A DNA stretch of 47,479 nt from Tsuneonella troitsensis. GTDB lineage: Bacteria; Pseudomonadota; Alphaproteobacteria; Sphingomonadales; Sphingomonadaceae. A program made the translations under genes and the position numbers. The stretch covers positions 172,501 to 219,979 of the forward strand of contig NZ_LMAU01000005.1 of assembly GCF_001441535.1 (NCBI RefSeq), read 5' to 3'. Shown here in pieces: positions 35,069 to 43,216 of the stretch. The notes beneath the pieces are model-generated. The model was not told the origin of the DNA, made no database searches, and was given only the letters and a program-made list of their open reading frames with translations. How positions within the stretch are numbered: the stretch's first letter is position 1; every line of letters begins with the position of its first letter.

Positions 35069-35488
35069 ATGGACCTGCGCCCCTTTCACCTCGCCTTTCC
35101 CGTTCACGATCTCGATCGGGCCCGTGCCTTTTACGGCGGCGTGCTCGGCTGCAGCGAAGGGCGCAGCAGCGACCGCTGGATCGACTTCGATTTCTTCGGC
35201 CACCAGATCGTCACGCACCTCGCGCCGGAGAAGAGCGGCGATGCCGCGGTCAACCCGGTGGACGGTCACGGCGTGCCCGTCCCCCACTTCGGCGTGGTGC
35301 TGACGCTGGAAGCTTTCGATGCCCTTGCGGCCAAGATGCGGGCGGCCGGAACGATGTTCGACATCGAACCCTACACGCGCTTCGCTGGCGAGCCGGGCGA
35401 GCAGCGCACGATGTTCTTCCGCGATCCGAGCGGCAACGCGATCGAGATGAAGGCCTTCGCCAGCCTCGATTCGCTCTTCGCCACCTGA
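35069..35488 (+). CDS. VOC-family (glyoxalase-like) protein
   Basis: The 139-residue protein begins MDLRPFHLAFPVHDLDRARAFY, the usual VOC start with a metal-ligand His, and contains the second half with GEQRTMFFRDPSGNAIEMKAF, where Glu is the other ligand. Paired betaalphabetabetabeta units form a metal site that serves dioxygenases, glyoxalases and resistance proteins. The substrate cannot be told from sequence. Confidence 0.9.
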   Translation: MDLRPFHLAFPVHDLDRARAFYGGVLGCSEGRSSDRWIDFDFFGHQIVTHLAPEKSGDAAVNPVDGHGVPVPHFGVVLTLEAFDALAAKMRAAGTMFDIEPYTRFAGEPGEQRTMFFRDPSGNAIEMKAFASLDSLFAT

Positions 35489-35587
35489 ACCGCACCCGTT
35501 TACCGGACATTTACCAACAAAATCCGTGAGTTGCGGAACGGTTGAAGCTGCCCTCGGTATTACTCCCAGGTCGCAGGAGATTACACC

Positions 35588-35995
35588 GTGGTGCCTCAAG
35601 CACGCGCGCAGGATTGTCGCCACCCGGCGAATGCCTTCGAGGAACTGATCGGCCGGCGGTCGAGCAGCCGGCATGCGATCGACCTGTGCGCCCGCTACGT
35701 CACGCCCGAGGCCAGCGTGCGGGTCAAGCTCGAGGATATATCGGCCAGCGGCGCGGCATTCCGCATGATGGTGCCGCGCCCGCTCCGGTCCGGCCGGCTG
35801 AACTGGCTGGGATTCGAAATCTTCGGCGAGATCGCCTGGCAGTGCGATACCCGCTGCGGCCTGCGCTTCGGCGATCGGTTGTCTGCGGAGTGCCTGCGAC
35901 GCACGCTCGATTTCGGCGAGCGGGCAGCGGCGGGGGACGGGGATCGGTTCGCGCGGCTCGCATCGGCTTGGGCCTATGGACCGGGCGACTGGTAG
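35588..35995 (+). CDS. PilZ-domain protein
   Basis: The 135-residue protein starts at a GTG. It shows the two PilZ markers for cyclic-di-GMP binding, RRSSSR (RxxxR) and DISASG (D/NxSxxG), about 34 residues apart. It may therefore act as a cyclic-di-GMP effector. No output domain is present, and the downstream neighbour is a possible small RNA region. The start codon is uncertain but upstream sequence offers nothing better. Confidence 0.85.
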   Translation: MVPQARAQDCRHPANAFEELIGRRSSSRHAIDLCARYVTPEASVRVKLEDISASGAAFRMMVPRPLRSGRLNWLGFEIFGEIAWQCDTRCGLRFGDRLSAECLRRTLDFGERAAAGDGDRFARLASAWAYGPGDW

Positions 35996-36036
35996 CACTA
36001 CGCTCGCCGCACCCTTCATTGGCCCATTTCGTGATT

Positions 36037-36067
36037 TTTTCACGCTTTTGGAGCGCTATTTTCACGC
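36037..36067 (+). repeat. TTTTCACGC direct repeat in PilZ-engB interval
   Basis: TTTTCACGC occurs at 36037-36045 and 36059-36067, a 22-base period, in an AT-rich patch. CGTGA before the first copy gives a small dyad with TCACG. The patch sits just upstream of the candidate RNA and may contain its promoter or an operator. Confidence 0.5.
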
Positions 36068-36084
36068 AAAAATCGCGCAGGGCG

Positions 36085-36260
36085 AAGTAATCGCGCTCGC
36101 AAGCACCGGATTGCCGGCCTCTCCGCCCGCAGTCCGACAGTGCAACGATATTGGCGACCCTTCGGGGTTCGCCTGCCCGAGCGACCCGAAGGGCCGGTTA
36201 TTGCGATCGGTTCCTCTACTTGGCCCGGCCACTCCCCACCGGAGCGGCTGGGCCTTTTTT
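36085..36260 (+). ncRNA. Candidate structured small RNA
   Basis: This stretch has no credible ORF but can fold: AAGTA (36085-36089) with TACTT (36217-36221), ATCGC (36090-36094) with GCGAT (36203-36207), ACCGG (36105-36109) with CCGGT (36194-36198), and the perfect stem CCCTTCGGG (36158-36166) with CCCGAAGGG (36185-36193). A strong terminator follows directly. The fold is a long rod with a large 5' bulge, which loosely recalls 6S RNA, but I cannot assign a family. It lies between the PilZ gene and engB. The 5' end is a guess. Confidence 0.5.
36222..36260 (+). terminator. Strong rho-independent terminator
   Basis: The arms at 36222-36235 and 36241-36254 pair at 13 of 14 positions (one A-C mismatch, one G-U) around the loop CCACC, followed by six T residues. 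It acts on the plus strand. The nearest plus-strand coding gene (PilZ) ends 226 bases upstream. Confidence 0.9.
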
Positions 36261-36264
36261 CGAT

Positions 36265-36918
36265 TCAGGTTTCGGAATCGAACAGGATCGCGGCGCGCAG
36301 TTCGGAAATGCCCAAGCCCTTTTCCGCGCTCGTCGCATGAACGGTCGGGTAGGCGGCGACGTGCTTGCTGGCCTCGGCCTCGGTCGCGGCCTGGACCGCG
36401 GCCAGTTCGCTGGCCTTGATCTTGTCCGCTTTGGTCAGGATCAGGCGATAGCCGACCGCCGCCTCGTCGAGCAGCTTCATCATGTCGCGGTCGACATCCT
36501 TCACGCCGTGGCGGCTGTCGATGAGTACGAGCGTGCGCTTGAGCACCTGCCGACCGCGCAGGAAATCACGCACCAGCATCTTCCAACGCTCGACCACCTT
36601 CAGCGGCGCCTTGGCAAAGCCGTAGCCGGGCATGTCGACCAGCCGCATCGCCAGCGGTTCGCCGACCTCGAAGAAGTTGAGCTCCTGCGTCCGCCCCGGA
36701 GTGACCGAGGCGCGGGCGAGGCTTTTGCGATTGGTGAGCGCGTTGAGCAGCGAGCTCTTGCCCACGTTCGACCGGCCGGCAAACGCGATCTCGGGCACCA
36801 CCGGTTCGGGCAGGAACTTGAGCTGCGGCGCCGACAGGAGGAACTCCACGCGGCCCGTCAACAGCTTGCGGGCGCGTTCCTCGAGCTCGGCGGCGGCAAC
36901 GGCTTCCTCTTCGGTCAC
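36265..36918 (-). CDS. engB: EngB/YsxC ribosome-assembly GTPase
   Basis: The 217-residue protein has G1 GRSNVGKSS, G3 DMPGYGF and G4 TKADK, the pattern of EngB (YihA/YsxC), which helps build the large ribosomal subunit. No ATG fits; a GTG at 36918, seven bases after the yidC stop, is the best start, and a farther upstream start would overlap yidC. It is the last gene of the rpmH-rnpA-yidD-yidC-engB series, an order known in many bacteria. Confidence 0.94.
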   Translation of the reverse strand: MTEEEAVAAAELEERARKLLTGRVEFLLSAPQLKFLPEPVVPEIAFAGRSNVGKSSLLNALTNRKSLARASVTPGRTQELNFFEVGEPLAMRLVDMPGYGFAKAPLKVVERWKMLVRDFLRGRQVLKRTLVLIDSRHGVKDVDRDMMKLLDEAAVGYRLILTKADKIKASELAAVQAATEAEASKHVAAYPTVHATSAEKGLGISELRAAILFDSET

Positions 36919-36925
36919 GGGCAGA

Positions 36926-38698
36926 TCAACCCTTGGCCTTGGCGTCGCGCGCCTTGGCCCGGTCGGTGTCCGTCTTGTCCTTGTCCGCCTGCGCACGCAG
37001 CTGCGGGTGCTTCGAGTAGAGATAGCTCTGCTGGGCGAGCGTCAGCACGTTATTGGTGATCCAGTAGATCAGCAGGCCCGCCGCGAACGGCGCCATGACG
37101 AACATCAACACCCAGGGCATGAACTTGAACATCTGCGCCTGGATGGGATCGGTCGCCGGCGGATTGAGACGGAAAGTCGCCCACATTGAAATGCCGAGCA
37201 GGATCGCGAGTACGCCGATCGCCAGGAAGCTGGGCGGCGTGAACGGCAGCAAGCCGAACAGGTTGAGGATATGCGCCGGGTCCGGAGCGGAGAGATCCTG
37301 GATCCACAGCGCGAACGGCTTGTGCCGCATCTCGATGCCGACCATCAGCACCTTGTAGAGGCCGTAGAAGATCGGGATCTGCAACAGGACCGGCAGGCAG
37401 CCGGCAAGCGGGTTCACGCCCTCGTTCTTGTAGAGGGCCATGATCTCCTGCTGCTGCTTGGGCTTGTCGTCCTTGTAGCGATCCTGGATCGCCTTCATCT
37501 TGGGCTGGATGGCGCGCATCGCGGCCATGCTGGCGAATTGCTTCTGCGCGATCGGGAACATCAGCGCGCGCACGATCACGGTCAGCAGGATGATCGCCAC
37601 GCCGAAATTACCCGCCCAGCTGTAGAGCCAGCTGAGCAGCCACAGGATCGGCTTCTCGATCACGCCGAACCAGCCCCAGTCGATCGCATTGTCGAAGCCG
37701 GTCGCGCCCGCGCTTTCGTAAGCCGAGAGGACGTCGCTTTCCTTCGCCCCGGCAAACAAGCGGGTCGAACGCGAAATCTGGCGGCCCGCCGGCACGGTGA
37801 CCGGCTGGTATATCGCATCGGCACGGTACACGCCGCCGCCGAGCGAACGGAAGTCGGCATCCACGTCGGCATTCGACTGCGGGACGATCGCGGACATCCA
37901 ATAGATGTCGGTAAAGCCGATCCAGCGCGCCGCGCCTTCGGGCCGCAGGGTGCCGGCCGCGGCGATGTCGTCGTAGTCGGTGCCGAAGTCGACCCCGTCG
38001 TCGAAGAAGCCGATCGGGCCCGAATGAATGGTCCACTGATCGAGGCTGGCGGTGGCCGACGTCCGGCTGACGGTGGCGAACGGGCGCACCACGATCGGCC
38101 CGGCGCCGGCATTGCCGACGGTCTGCTTGGCGGTGATGAGGTAGTTCTCGTCGATCGCGAACTCGATGCGGAAGACCTGGCCCGAGCCGTTGTTCCAGCT
38201 CAGCGTGACCGGCCGGTTCGGCGCCAGCGGGCCGCCCTCGGCGGTCCACACCGTCTTGGCATCCGGCACGCGTACGCCTTCGCCGACCCAGCCGAACTGG
38301 GCGAAATGCTGTGCGGGAGTGCCCGAGGGGCTGAACAAGCGGACCGGATCGGAATCGTCCTTCTCGGTCTCGCGATGGGTCTTGAGCGTCAGGTCGTCGA
38401 TCCGCGCGCCGACGAGGTCGATCGAACCGGCAACCTTGGGTGCGTCGATCCGCACGCGCTGCGGCGAGCGGAGCGCGGTCGCGAGATCGCGCTTTTCCAG
38501 CGCGACGGCGGCCGGATCGGTCAGTCCGCCTTCGCGGGTCGCCGGTGCAGCGGCGCCAGGCGTGGCTGCAGTCGTCGCGGCTTCGGTGGGCGTGGGCCGG
38601 TCGGGCTGCGGATAGAACTGCTGCATCATCGCGTCCCACCCGAAAAGGAGCAGGCCGCACAGCACCACGGCGAGGAGAAGGTTGCGCTGGTTATCCAA
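36926..38698 (-). CDS. yidC: YidC membrane protein insertase
   Basis: The 590-residue protein starts at a TTG (LDNQRNLLLAVVLCGLLLFGWD, read as Met), with an N-terminal membrane helix, a large periplasmic domain (about residues 60-350), and a C-terminal hydrophobic core with FGVAIILLTVIVRALMFPIA and the NPLAGCLPVLLQIPIFYGLYKVL block. It inserts and folds inner-membrane proteins with or without SecYEG. It follows yidD and precedes engB on the same strand. Confidence 0.98.
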   Translation of the reverse strand: MDNQRNLLLAVVLCGLLLFGWDAMMQQFYPQPDRPTPTEAATTAATPGAAAPATREGGLTDPAAVALEKRDLATALRSPQRVRIDAPKVAGSIDLVGARIDDLTLKTHRETEKDDSDPVRLFSPSGTPAQHFAQFGWVGEGVRVPDAKTVWTAEGGPLAPNRPVTLSWNNGSGQVFRIEFAIDENYLITAKQTVGNAGAGPIVVRPFATVSRTSATASLDQWTIHSGPIGFFDDGVDFGTDYDDIAAAGTLRPEGAARWIGFTDIYWMSAIVPQSNADVDADFRSLGGGVYRADAIYQPVTVPAGRQISRSTRLFAGAKESDVLSAYESAGATGFDNAIDWGWFGVIEKPILWLLSWLYSWAGNFGVAIILLTVIVRALMFPIAQKQFASMAAMRAIQPKMKAIQDRYKDDKPKQQQEIMALYKNEGVNPLAGCLPVLLQIPIFYGLYKVLMVGIEMRHKPFALWIQDLSAPDPAHILNLFGLLPFTPPSFLAIGVLAILLGISMWATFRLNPPATDPIQAQMFKFMPWVLMFVMAPFAAGLLIYWITNNVLTLAQQSYLYSKHPQLRAQADKDKTDTDRAKARDAKAKG

Positions 38699-38742
38699 GA
38701 AATTCGATCCCGAAATCTGTCACAGTGGTTGTCGCGTCGCGC

Positions 38743-38952
38743 CTAGGGCACCGGGTCGTAACCGTGCCCGCCCCACGGGTGGCAGCGCATTATACGCTTC
38801 GTCGCAATCCATCCACCCTTCAATGCGCCGTGCTTCGTGAGCGCCTCGATGGCGTATTGCGAGCACGAAGGGGCATAGCGGCAAGTGGGCGGCAATATCC
38901 GGCTCGGGCCCAATTGCCATGCGCGGGCTATCAGGATCAGAACCTGTTTCAC
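38743..38952 (-). CDS. yidD: YidD membrane protein insertion factor
   Basis: The 69-residue protein starts at a GTG overlapping the rnpA stop (GTGA). It has the family signature [17 protein letters not shown] with the conserved cysteines and [17 protein letters not shown]. It assists YidC in membrane protein insertion. The small size and overlap with rnpA are typical. Confidence 0.95.
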   Translation of the reverse strand: MKQVLILIARAWQLGPSRILPPTCRYAPSCSQYAIEALTKHGALKGGWIATKRIMRCHPWGGHGYDPVP

Positions 38953-39323
38953 TTCGGGCGCCGTGCGCGATTGCGATCGCGGGGCGGGTCGCCCTTCCCC
39001 TCGGCAGCGCGCGATAGAGCGGCGGACAGTTCTACGCCCATCCGCGCGAAATCGCGCTCGACCCCGCCTTCGCGGCCGATCAGCACGTGATCGTGGTCGT
39101 CCAGCCCTTCGGATGGCAGTGCGGCACGCAGCAGCTCGCGGAAGCGGCGCTTCATCCGGTTGCGCACCACGGCGTTGCCGATCTTCTTGGTGACGGTGAC
39201 CCCGAATCGCTTGCCGCGCCCTTCGTTCGAGAGCGTCAGCAGCACGAACCCCGGACGCGCGACCCGCAGCCCGCGATTCGCCGCCACGAAATCGGCGCGC
39301 TTGCGGATGGTGGAAAGCGTCAT
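38949..39323 (-). CDS. rnpA: Ribonuclease P protein component
   Basis: The 124-residue basic protein has the RnpA core [26 protein letters not shown]. It binds the RNase P RNA and helps process tRNA 5' ends. It follows rpmH with a 155-base gap and overlaps yidD by four bases. The C-terminus is an extra basic tail ([14 protein letters not shown]). Confidence 0.97.
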   Translation of the reverse strand: MTLSTIRKRADFVAANRGLRVARPGFVLLTLSNEGRGKRFGVTVTKKIGNAVVRNRMKRRFRELLRAALPSEGLDDHDHVLIGREGGVERDFARMGVELSAALSRAAEGKGDPPRDRNRARRPK

Positions 39324-39375
39324 TTCCGGCGATATAGTCAGCTAACACACCGAATCAAAGGGCCGGAACGACAAC

Positions 39376-39396
39376 GGGCTCCCCGACAGGGAGCCC
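39376..39396 (-). terminator. Hairpin between rpmH and rnpA, terminator or attenuator
   Basis: GGGCTCCC (39376-39383) and GGGAGCCC (39389-39396) form a perfect eight-base stem with a five-base loop. On the minus strand it is followed by GTTGTCGTT, a T-rich but not pure T-run. It may partly end rpmH transcripts so that L34 is made in excess over RnpA. Confidence 0.5.
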
Positions 39397-39478
39397 GCGA
39401 GGCCGAACGGCCGTCGGCCGGTTAGGCCGGTAGCCAAGGCTGCGGATGCAGCCGCCGGCGCCTGAGGCGCCGACTAGA

Positions 39479-39613
39479 TTACGCGCAGAGCTTCTTGCGA
39501 CCACGGGCGCGACGGGCGCGCAGGACCTTGCGGCCACCGGGAGTCGCCTTGCGGGCGAAAAAGCCGTGGCGGCGGGCGCGCACGAGATTGCTGGGCTGGA
39601 ACGTCCGCTTCAT
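39479..39613 (-). CDS. rpmH: 50S ribosomal protein L34
   Basis: The 44-residue protein begins [17 protein letters not shown] and ends RGRKKLCA, the full L34 pattern, and its length is normal. It starts the rpmH-rnpA-yidD-yidC-engB cluster. In many bacteria this cluster adjoins dnaA; here dnaA lies about 12 kb away and on the opposite strand. Confidence 0.97.
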   Translation of the reverse strand: MKRTFQPSNLVRARRHGFFARKATPGGRKVLRARRARGRKKLCA

Positions 39614-39683
39614 CGGATCCTCGGGTCTGTCTAAATGCAAAGGGGGCGGCCCCGAAGCCGGGCACCGCCGTCAGGGGCGCGCC

Positions 39684-39710
39684 ACTATGGGAAGCAGCCC
39701 GGCAAGTCAA
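39684..39710 (-). promoter_or_regulatory. Candidate promoter for the rpmH cluster
   Basis: On the minus strand TTGACT (39710 down to 39705) and CATAGT (39689 down to 39684) could be -35 and -10 elements with a 15-base spacer, about 70 bases upstream of the rpmH ATG. The spacer is shorter than ideal. This is a visual match only. Confidence 0.4.
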
Positions 39711-39805
39711 GGTATGCGATGGACGCGCGGGGATCCGGGCGGCAAACCCCGCTCGACTTGCCCCGCACAAATCGCCACAAGCCCTTCAATACGTGAGGGG
39801 TTCTT

Positions 39806-41314
39806 GTGGTCGCACTGGTTCGGACGGTTGCCTATCTGGGGCTGGAGGCGCGCGCCGTCGAGGTGCAGTGCCAGGTCGCGGCGGGGATGCCGCGTTTCAA
39901 TCTCGTCGGTTTGCCGGACAAGGCAGTGGGCGAAAGCCGCGAACGGGTGCAGGCCGCGCTGGCGGCGATGGGCCTGTCGCTCCCGCCCAAGCGCATCACG
40001 ATCAACCTGTCGCCCGCCGATCTCCCGAAGGAAGGCAGCCACTACGACCTGCCGATCGCGCTCGCGCTGCTGGCGGCGATGGGCGTGACCGATGCCGAGC
40101 AGCTTGGCGACTGGATCGCGGTCGGAGAGCTTGCGCTCGACGGGCGAATCGCGCCCTCGCCCGGCGTGCTGCTGGCGGCAATCCACGCCAGCTAGACCGA
40201 GGCCGGCCTGATCTGTCCCGCGGTCCAGGGGTCGGAGGCGCGCTGGGCCAGCGGCGTGCCGGTGATCGCCGCACCCGACCTCGTCAGCCTGCTCAACCAC
40301 CTCAAGGGTACCCAGCGCCTGCCCGATCCGCCACCCGGCGAAGTCGAAGAACCCGGATACGGGCCCGACCTTCGCCAAGTAAATGGCCAGGAAACCGCCA
40401 AGCGCGCGCTCCAGATTGCCGCGGCGGGCGGTCATAACCTTTTGATGATCGGCCCGCCGGGCGCGGGTAAATCGCTGATGGCAAGCTGCCTTCCCGGAAT
40501 CCTGCCGCCGCTGACGCCGGGAGAGGCCCTGGAGACGAGCATGGTCGCCTCGGTCGCCGGAACGCTCGAAAGCGGGCGGATCAGCCGGGTCCGCCCGTTC
40601 CGCGCGCCGCATCATTCGGCGAGCATGGCAGCGCTCACCGGCGGCGGCCTGCGCGTGCGTCCGGGCGAGGTCAGCCTGGCGCACCTGGGCGTGCTGTTCC
40701 TCGACGAATTGCCCGAATTCCAGCGCGCGGTGCTCGATTCGCTGCGCCAGCCGCTCGAGACCGGCAAGGTCGACGTCGCCCGCGCCAACGCGCACGTCAG
40801 CTTTCCGGCGCGGGTGCAACTCGTCGCGGCGATGAACCCGTGCCGGTGCGGGCACCTGGGCGATCCGGCGCTGGCATGCAGCCGCGCGCCGCGCTGTGCG
40901 GCGGATTACCAGGCACGGGTATCGGGCCCGATGCTCGACCGGATCGACCTGCATGTCGAGGTCGACCCGGTGAGCGCCGCCGACCTGGCCCTTCCCCCAC
41001 CGACGGAAGGGAGCGCCGAAGTCGCCGCGCGGGTCGCCGCGGCGCGGGCGATCCAGACGGCGCGGGCGGCCGATACGGGCGCGCGGACCAACGCCGAACT
41101 CGAAGGAGACGCGCTGGAACGGTTCGCGACGCCGGACGACGCGGGCCGCAAGCTGCTGATGCAGGCTGCCGAGGCCATGCGACTGTCGGCGCGCGGCTAT
41201 ACCCGGATGCTGCGCGTCGCGCGCACGATCGCGGACTTGGCGGGCGCCGACACGATCGGGCGCATCCACGTTGCCGAGGCGCTCAGCTATCGCCGCACCG
41301 CACCGCGCGCCTGA
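39806..41314 (+). pseudogene. comM: comM (YifB-family AAA+ helicase), interrupted by an amber codon
   Basis: The frame reads from GTG 39806 through an N-terminal ChlI-type domain, then meets TAG at 40193-40195 (codon 130), then continues in the same frame with no shift to 41314. The second part has Walker A GPPGAGKS and Walker B VLFLDELPEF plus the C-terminal helical domain. Joined, the length (about 500 residues) is normal for ComM, a hexameric helicase of natural transformation branch migration. The TAG stands where an ordinary codon is expected; CAG to TAG is the simplest change. The 3' part could restart at GTG 40256. It may be a true pseudogene, a sequencing error or a suppressed stop. 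Confidence 0.88.
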
Positions 41315-41387
41315 CGCGGTGGCAATCGCGGCGCGGGCGCGGTAGGGAGCCGCTCCGCCCGTGTCTGGTCCAGAGACCGCCTTTCCC

Positions 41388-42182
41388 ATGCAACACAGCC
41401 AGCGCGCCGCTGCCGATTCGCCGGACACCGGCCCGTGGCTGGCCGCGTTCGACGAGCGGTGGCCCGGCCTCAGGCGACGGGCGGCGGGAATCGCGCTCGC
41501 GCTGCTGCTCGAAGTGGGGCTCCTGCTCCTGTTGCTCACCTTGGGCCGGTCGGCGATGGGCGATCGCGAGGCAGCGGATTCGCTGACGACGGTCGACTTC
41601 GCGCCCGAACCTCCGGCTCCTGACGCGCCGCCCGAGCCCGACGAAGCCGCCGCGCCCAGCGCACTGCCGCGTCCGCAGCCCCAGCCGCAACCCGACGTGC
41701 CCACTCCGCCCGTGCCGCCGCCGCCGCCTCCGGCCGCGGTGATCGCGCCGCAGACGCAGCCCGTGCCGCCCCCCGCTGCCGAAGCGCCCCGGATCATGGC
41801 CGTGGTTCGCGGCGACCAGAGCGGCCCGGCGGGTCCGCCGAACCGGCCGCGCTCGGGCGATTCGGAGCGGGTCGGCACCGCGTCGAACGGCGAGCCGCTC
41901 TATGCCGCGCGCTGGTACCGCGAGCCCTATCCCGAGGAGCTTCGCGGATACCTCTCGACTGCGGGCGGCCCAGGCTGGGCGCTGATCAACTGCCGGACGG
42001 TGGCTAGTTTCCGGGTCGAGGATTGCGAGCTGGTCGACGAATACCCCAGCGGTTCGCAGATGGGCCGCGCGGTGCTCGCCGCCGCATGGCAGTTCAGGGT
42101 CCGCCCACCGCAGGTCGGCGGGAGGGTGATGGTGGGTTCGTGGGTCCGGATCCGCATCACTTACGATCTCAAGCGCGGCTGA
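41388..42182 (+). CDS. Proline-rich TonB-like membrane protein
   Basis: The 264-residue protein (ATG 41388; GTG 41361 would add nine) has a single N-terminal membrane helix (AGIALALLLEVGLLLLLLTLG) then a long Pro-rich linker (PPVPPPPPPAAVIAPQTQPVPPP) and a C-terminal globular domain with two cysteines (LINCRTV, VEDCELV) that resembles the TonB C-terminal fold. A periplasm-spanning role in energy transduction is inferred. No ExbBD genes are near. It overlaps the convergent small gene by 14 bases. Confidence 0.7.
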   Translation: MQHSQRAAADSPDTGPWLAAFDERWPGLRRRAAGIALALLLEVGLLLLLLTLGRSAMGDREAADSLTTVDFAPEPPAPDAPPEPDEAAAPSALPRPQPQPQPDVPTPPVPPPPPPAAVIAPQTQPVPPPAAEAPRIMAVVRGDQSGPAGPPNRPRSGDSERVGTASNGEPLYAARWYREPYPEELRGYLSTAGGPGWALINCRTVASFRVEDCELVDEYPSGSQMGRAVLAAAWQFRVRPPQVGGRVMVGSWVRIRITYDLKRG

Positions 42183-42498
42183 TCTCGTCCCACCACTGCG
42201 CGTAAGGCGTATTCTTAGCCAGATGCCGGTTGAAGTCGGGTGCGCCGTCGCTCCACCACACCGGGCCTCGTTCGCCGAGCGCGACTTTGGCAGCCTGTAC
42301 CCGGTCGCGCGCCGCGCGGATCTTGCCTTCGTCGCCGCGGGCATCGCGCACGGCCCGTCTGGCCGACATCAGTTCACCCACGAGTGCGGTTCGAGCCTCG
42401 GGAGCGAGGTGGGGATTGGCGGTCCGCCATAGGCGACCGCGAACGACGATGTAGCGCCCGTCGGGTGTAATCGGCGGCGCCGGCCGCGGATCGCTCAG
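42169..42498 (-). CDS. Small conserved protein, possible CTG start
   Basis: The encoded chain, ending PYAQWWDEISRA, has the coherent pattern PDGRYIVVRGRLWRTANPHL, a helical basic middle and LGERGPVWWSDGAPDFNRHL, as in a small conserved family of alphaproteobacteria whose function I do not know. In frame there is no ATG, GTG or TTG close to the expected start; a CTG at 42498 would give SDPRPAPP after Met and overlaps the upstream HxlR stop in CTGA. If that start is real, translation is coupled to the HxlR gene. It otherwise may be a broken gene. Confidence 0.6.
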   Translation of the reverse strand: MSDPRPAPPITPDGRYIVVRGRLWRTANPHLAPEARTALVGELMSARRAVRDARGDEGKIRAARDRVQAAKVALGERGPVWWSDGAPDFNRHLAKNTPYAQWWDEISRA

Positions 42499-43046
42499 CG
42501 GACCGCGGCGATCGGTGGACGGCCCAGTCCCTCGCCATGCGCACGGTCGAAACCGGCGGCGGGTCGCGCGCGGGTGCCGTCTTCGCGCAGGCCCAGGTTC
42601 TCGGGCACCACGAAACGCAGATCCTTCGGTCCGAGCACGCGTCCGTCGTGCGACAGGATCGACGTCGGGCCGATCGGCAAGCGATCGAGTTCGTCGCAGA
42701 GCACGGGATTTTCGACGACTTCGCTGCCGTACTTCTGCCCCCACTGGCGCAGGGCGACCATCGCGGGCAGCAGGTCGAAGCCCTTGGCCGTGAGGCGGTA
42801 TTCGATCCGGCGGCGGTCGTCGGCGCAGGGCTGACGGTCGAGAATGCCGTGCTCGACCAGCTTCGCCAGGCGATTCGACAGGATGTTGCGCGCGATGCCG
42901 AGTTCCGAGAGGAACTCCTCGAAGTGATGCAGCCCGTTGAAGCTGGCGCGTAGGATCATGAAGCTCCACCGCTCGCCCATGACCTCGAGCGCCTCGGGCA
43001 AGCCGCATGCGGTCAGTTCGTTCAGCGGTTCGCGTAAGTCGCCCAT
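42495..43046 (-). CDS. HxlR-family transcriptional regulator
   Basis: From ATG 43046 (GAGGA upstream) the protein is 183 residues. It has an HxlR winged-helix domain: ACGLPEALEVMGERWSFMILRA, the LGIARNILSNRLAKLVEHGIL recognition region and the ADDRRRIEYRLTAKG wing. Such regulators often sense aldehydes, quinones or redox stress. A 70-residue C-terminal extension follows (about residue 110 on), with a CDELDRLP and an LGPKDLRFVV segment. It is divergent from a CC_3452-family gene, with operator-like repeats in between. Confidence 0.92.
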   Translation of the reverse strand: MGDLREPLNELTACGLPEALEVMGERWSFMILRASFNGLHHFEEFLSELGIARNILSNRLAKLVEHGILDRQPCADDRRRIEYRLTAKGFDLLPAMVALRQWGQKYGSEVVENPVLCDELDRLPIGPTSILSHDGRVLGPKDLRFVVPENLGLREDGTRARPAAGFDRAHGEGLGRPPIAAVR

Positions 43047-43114
43047 GGTCATCCTCTTATATGCGGCCCTTCTAGCCGTAACGGAAAACGGCACAAACGG
43101 CAAAACTGCGTTTT

Positions 43115-43184
43115 AGGTTGCAACCTGCAATCTATTTTATTAGGTAGTGATTCGCAACGGGTATATGATTCGCAACTGACTACC
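43115..43184. promoter_or_regulatory. Operator-like repeats between HxlR and CC_3452 genes
   Basis: This AT-rich divergent region holds a perfect 12-base palindrome AGGTTGCAACCT (43115-43126), two direct repeats TGATTCGCAAC (43148-43158 and 43166-43176, an 18-base period) and an outer inverted pair GGTAGT (43143-43148) / ACTACC (43179-43184). It is likely to be where the HxlR regulator controls itself and the secreted protein; the site itself is unproven. Confidence 0.55.
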
Positions 43185-43216
43185 CGCTGAACCGCTCGAT
43201 GAAAAGGATTGCGACC

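Noticed and set aside
37271-38746. A 491-residue open frame on the plus strand.
   Set aside because: It is antisense to yidC, which has all expected motifs.
39707-41878. A 723-residue open frame on the minus strand.
   Set aside because: It is antisense to comM and the TonB-like gene; composition is shadow-like.
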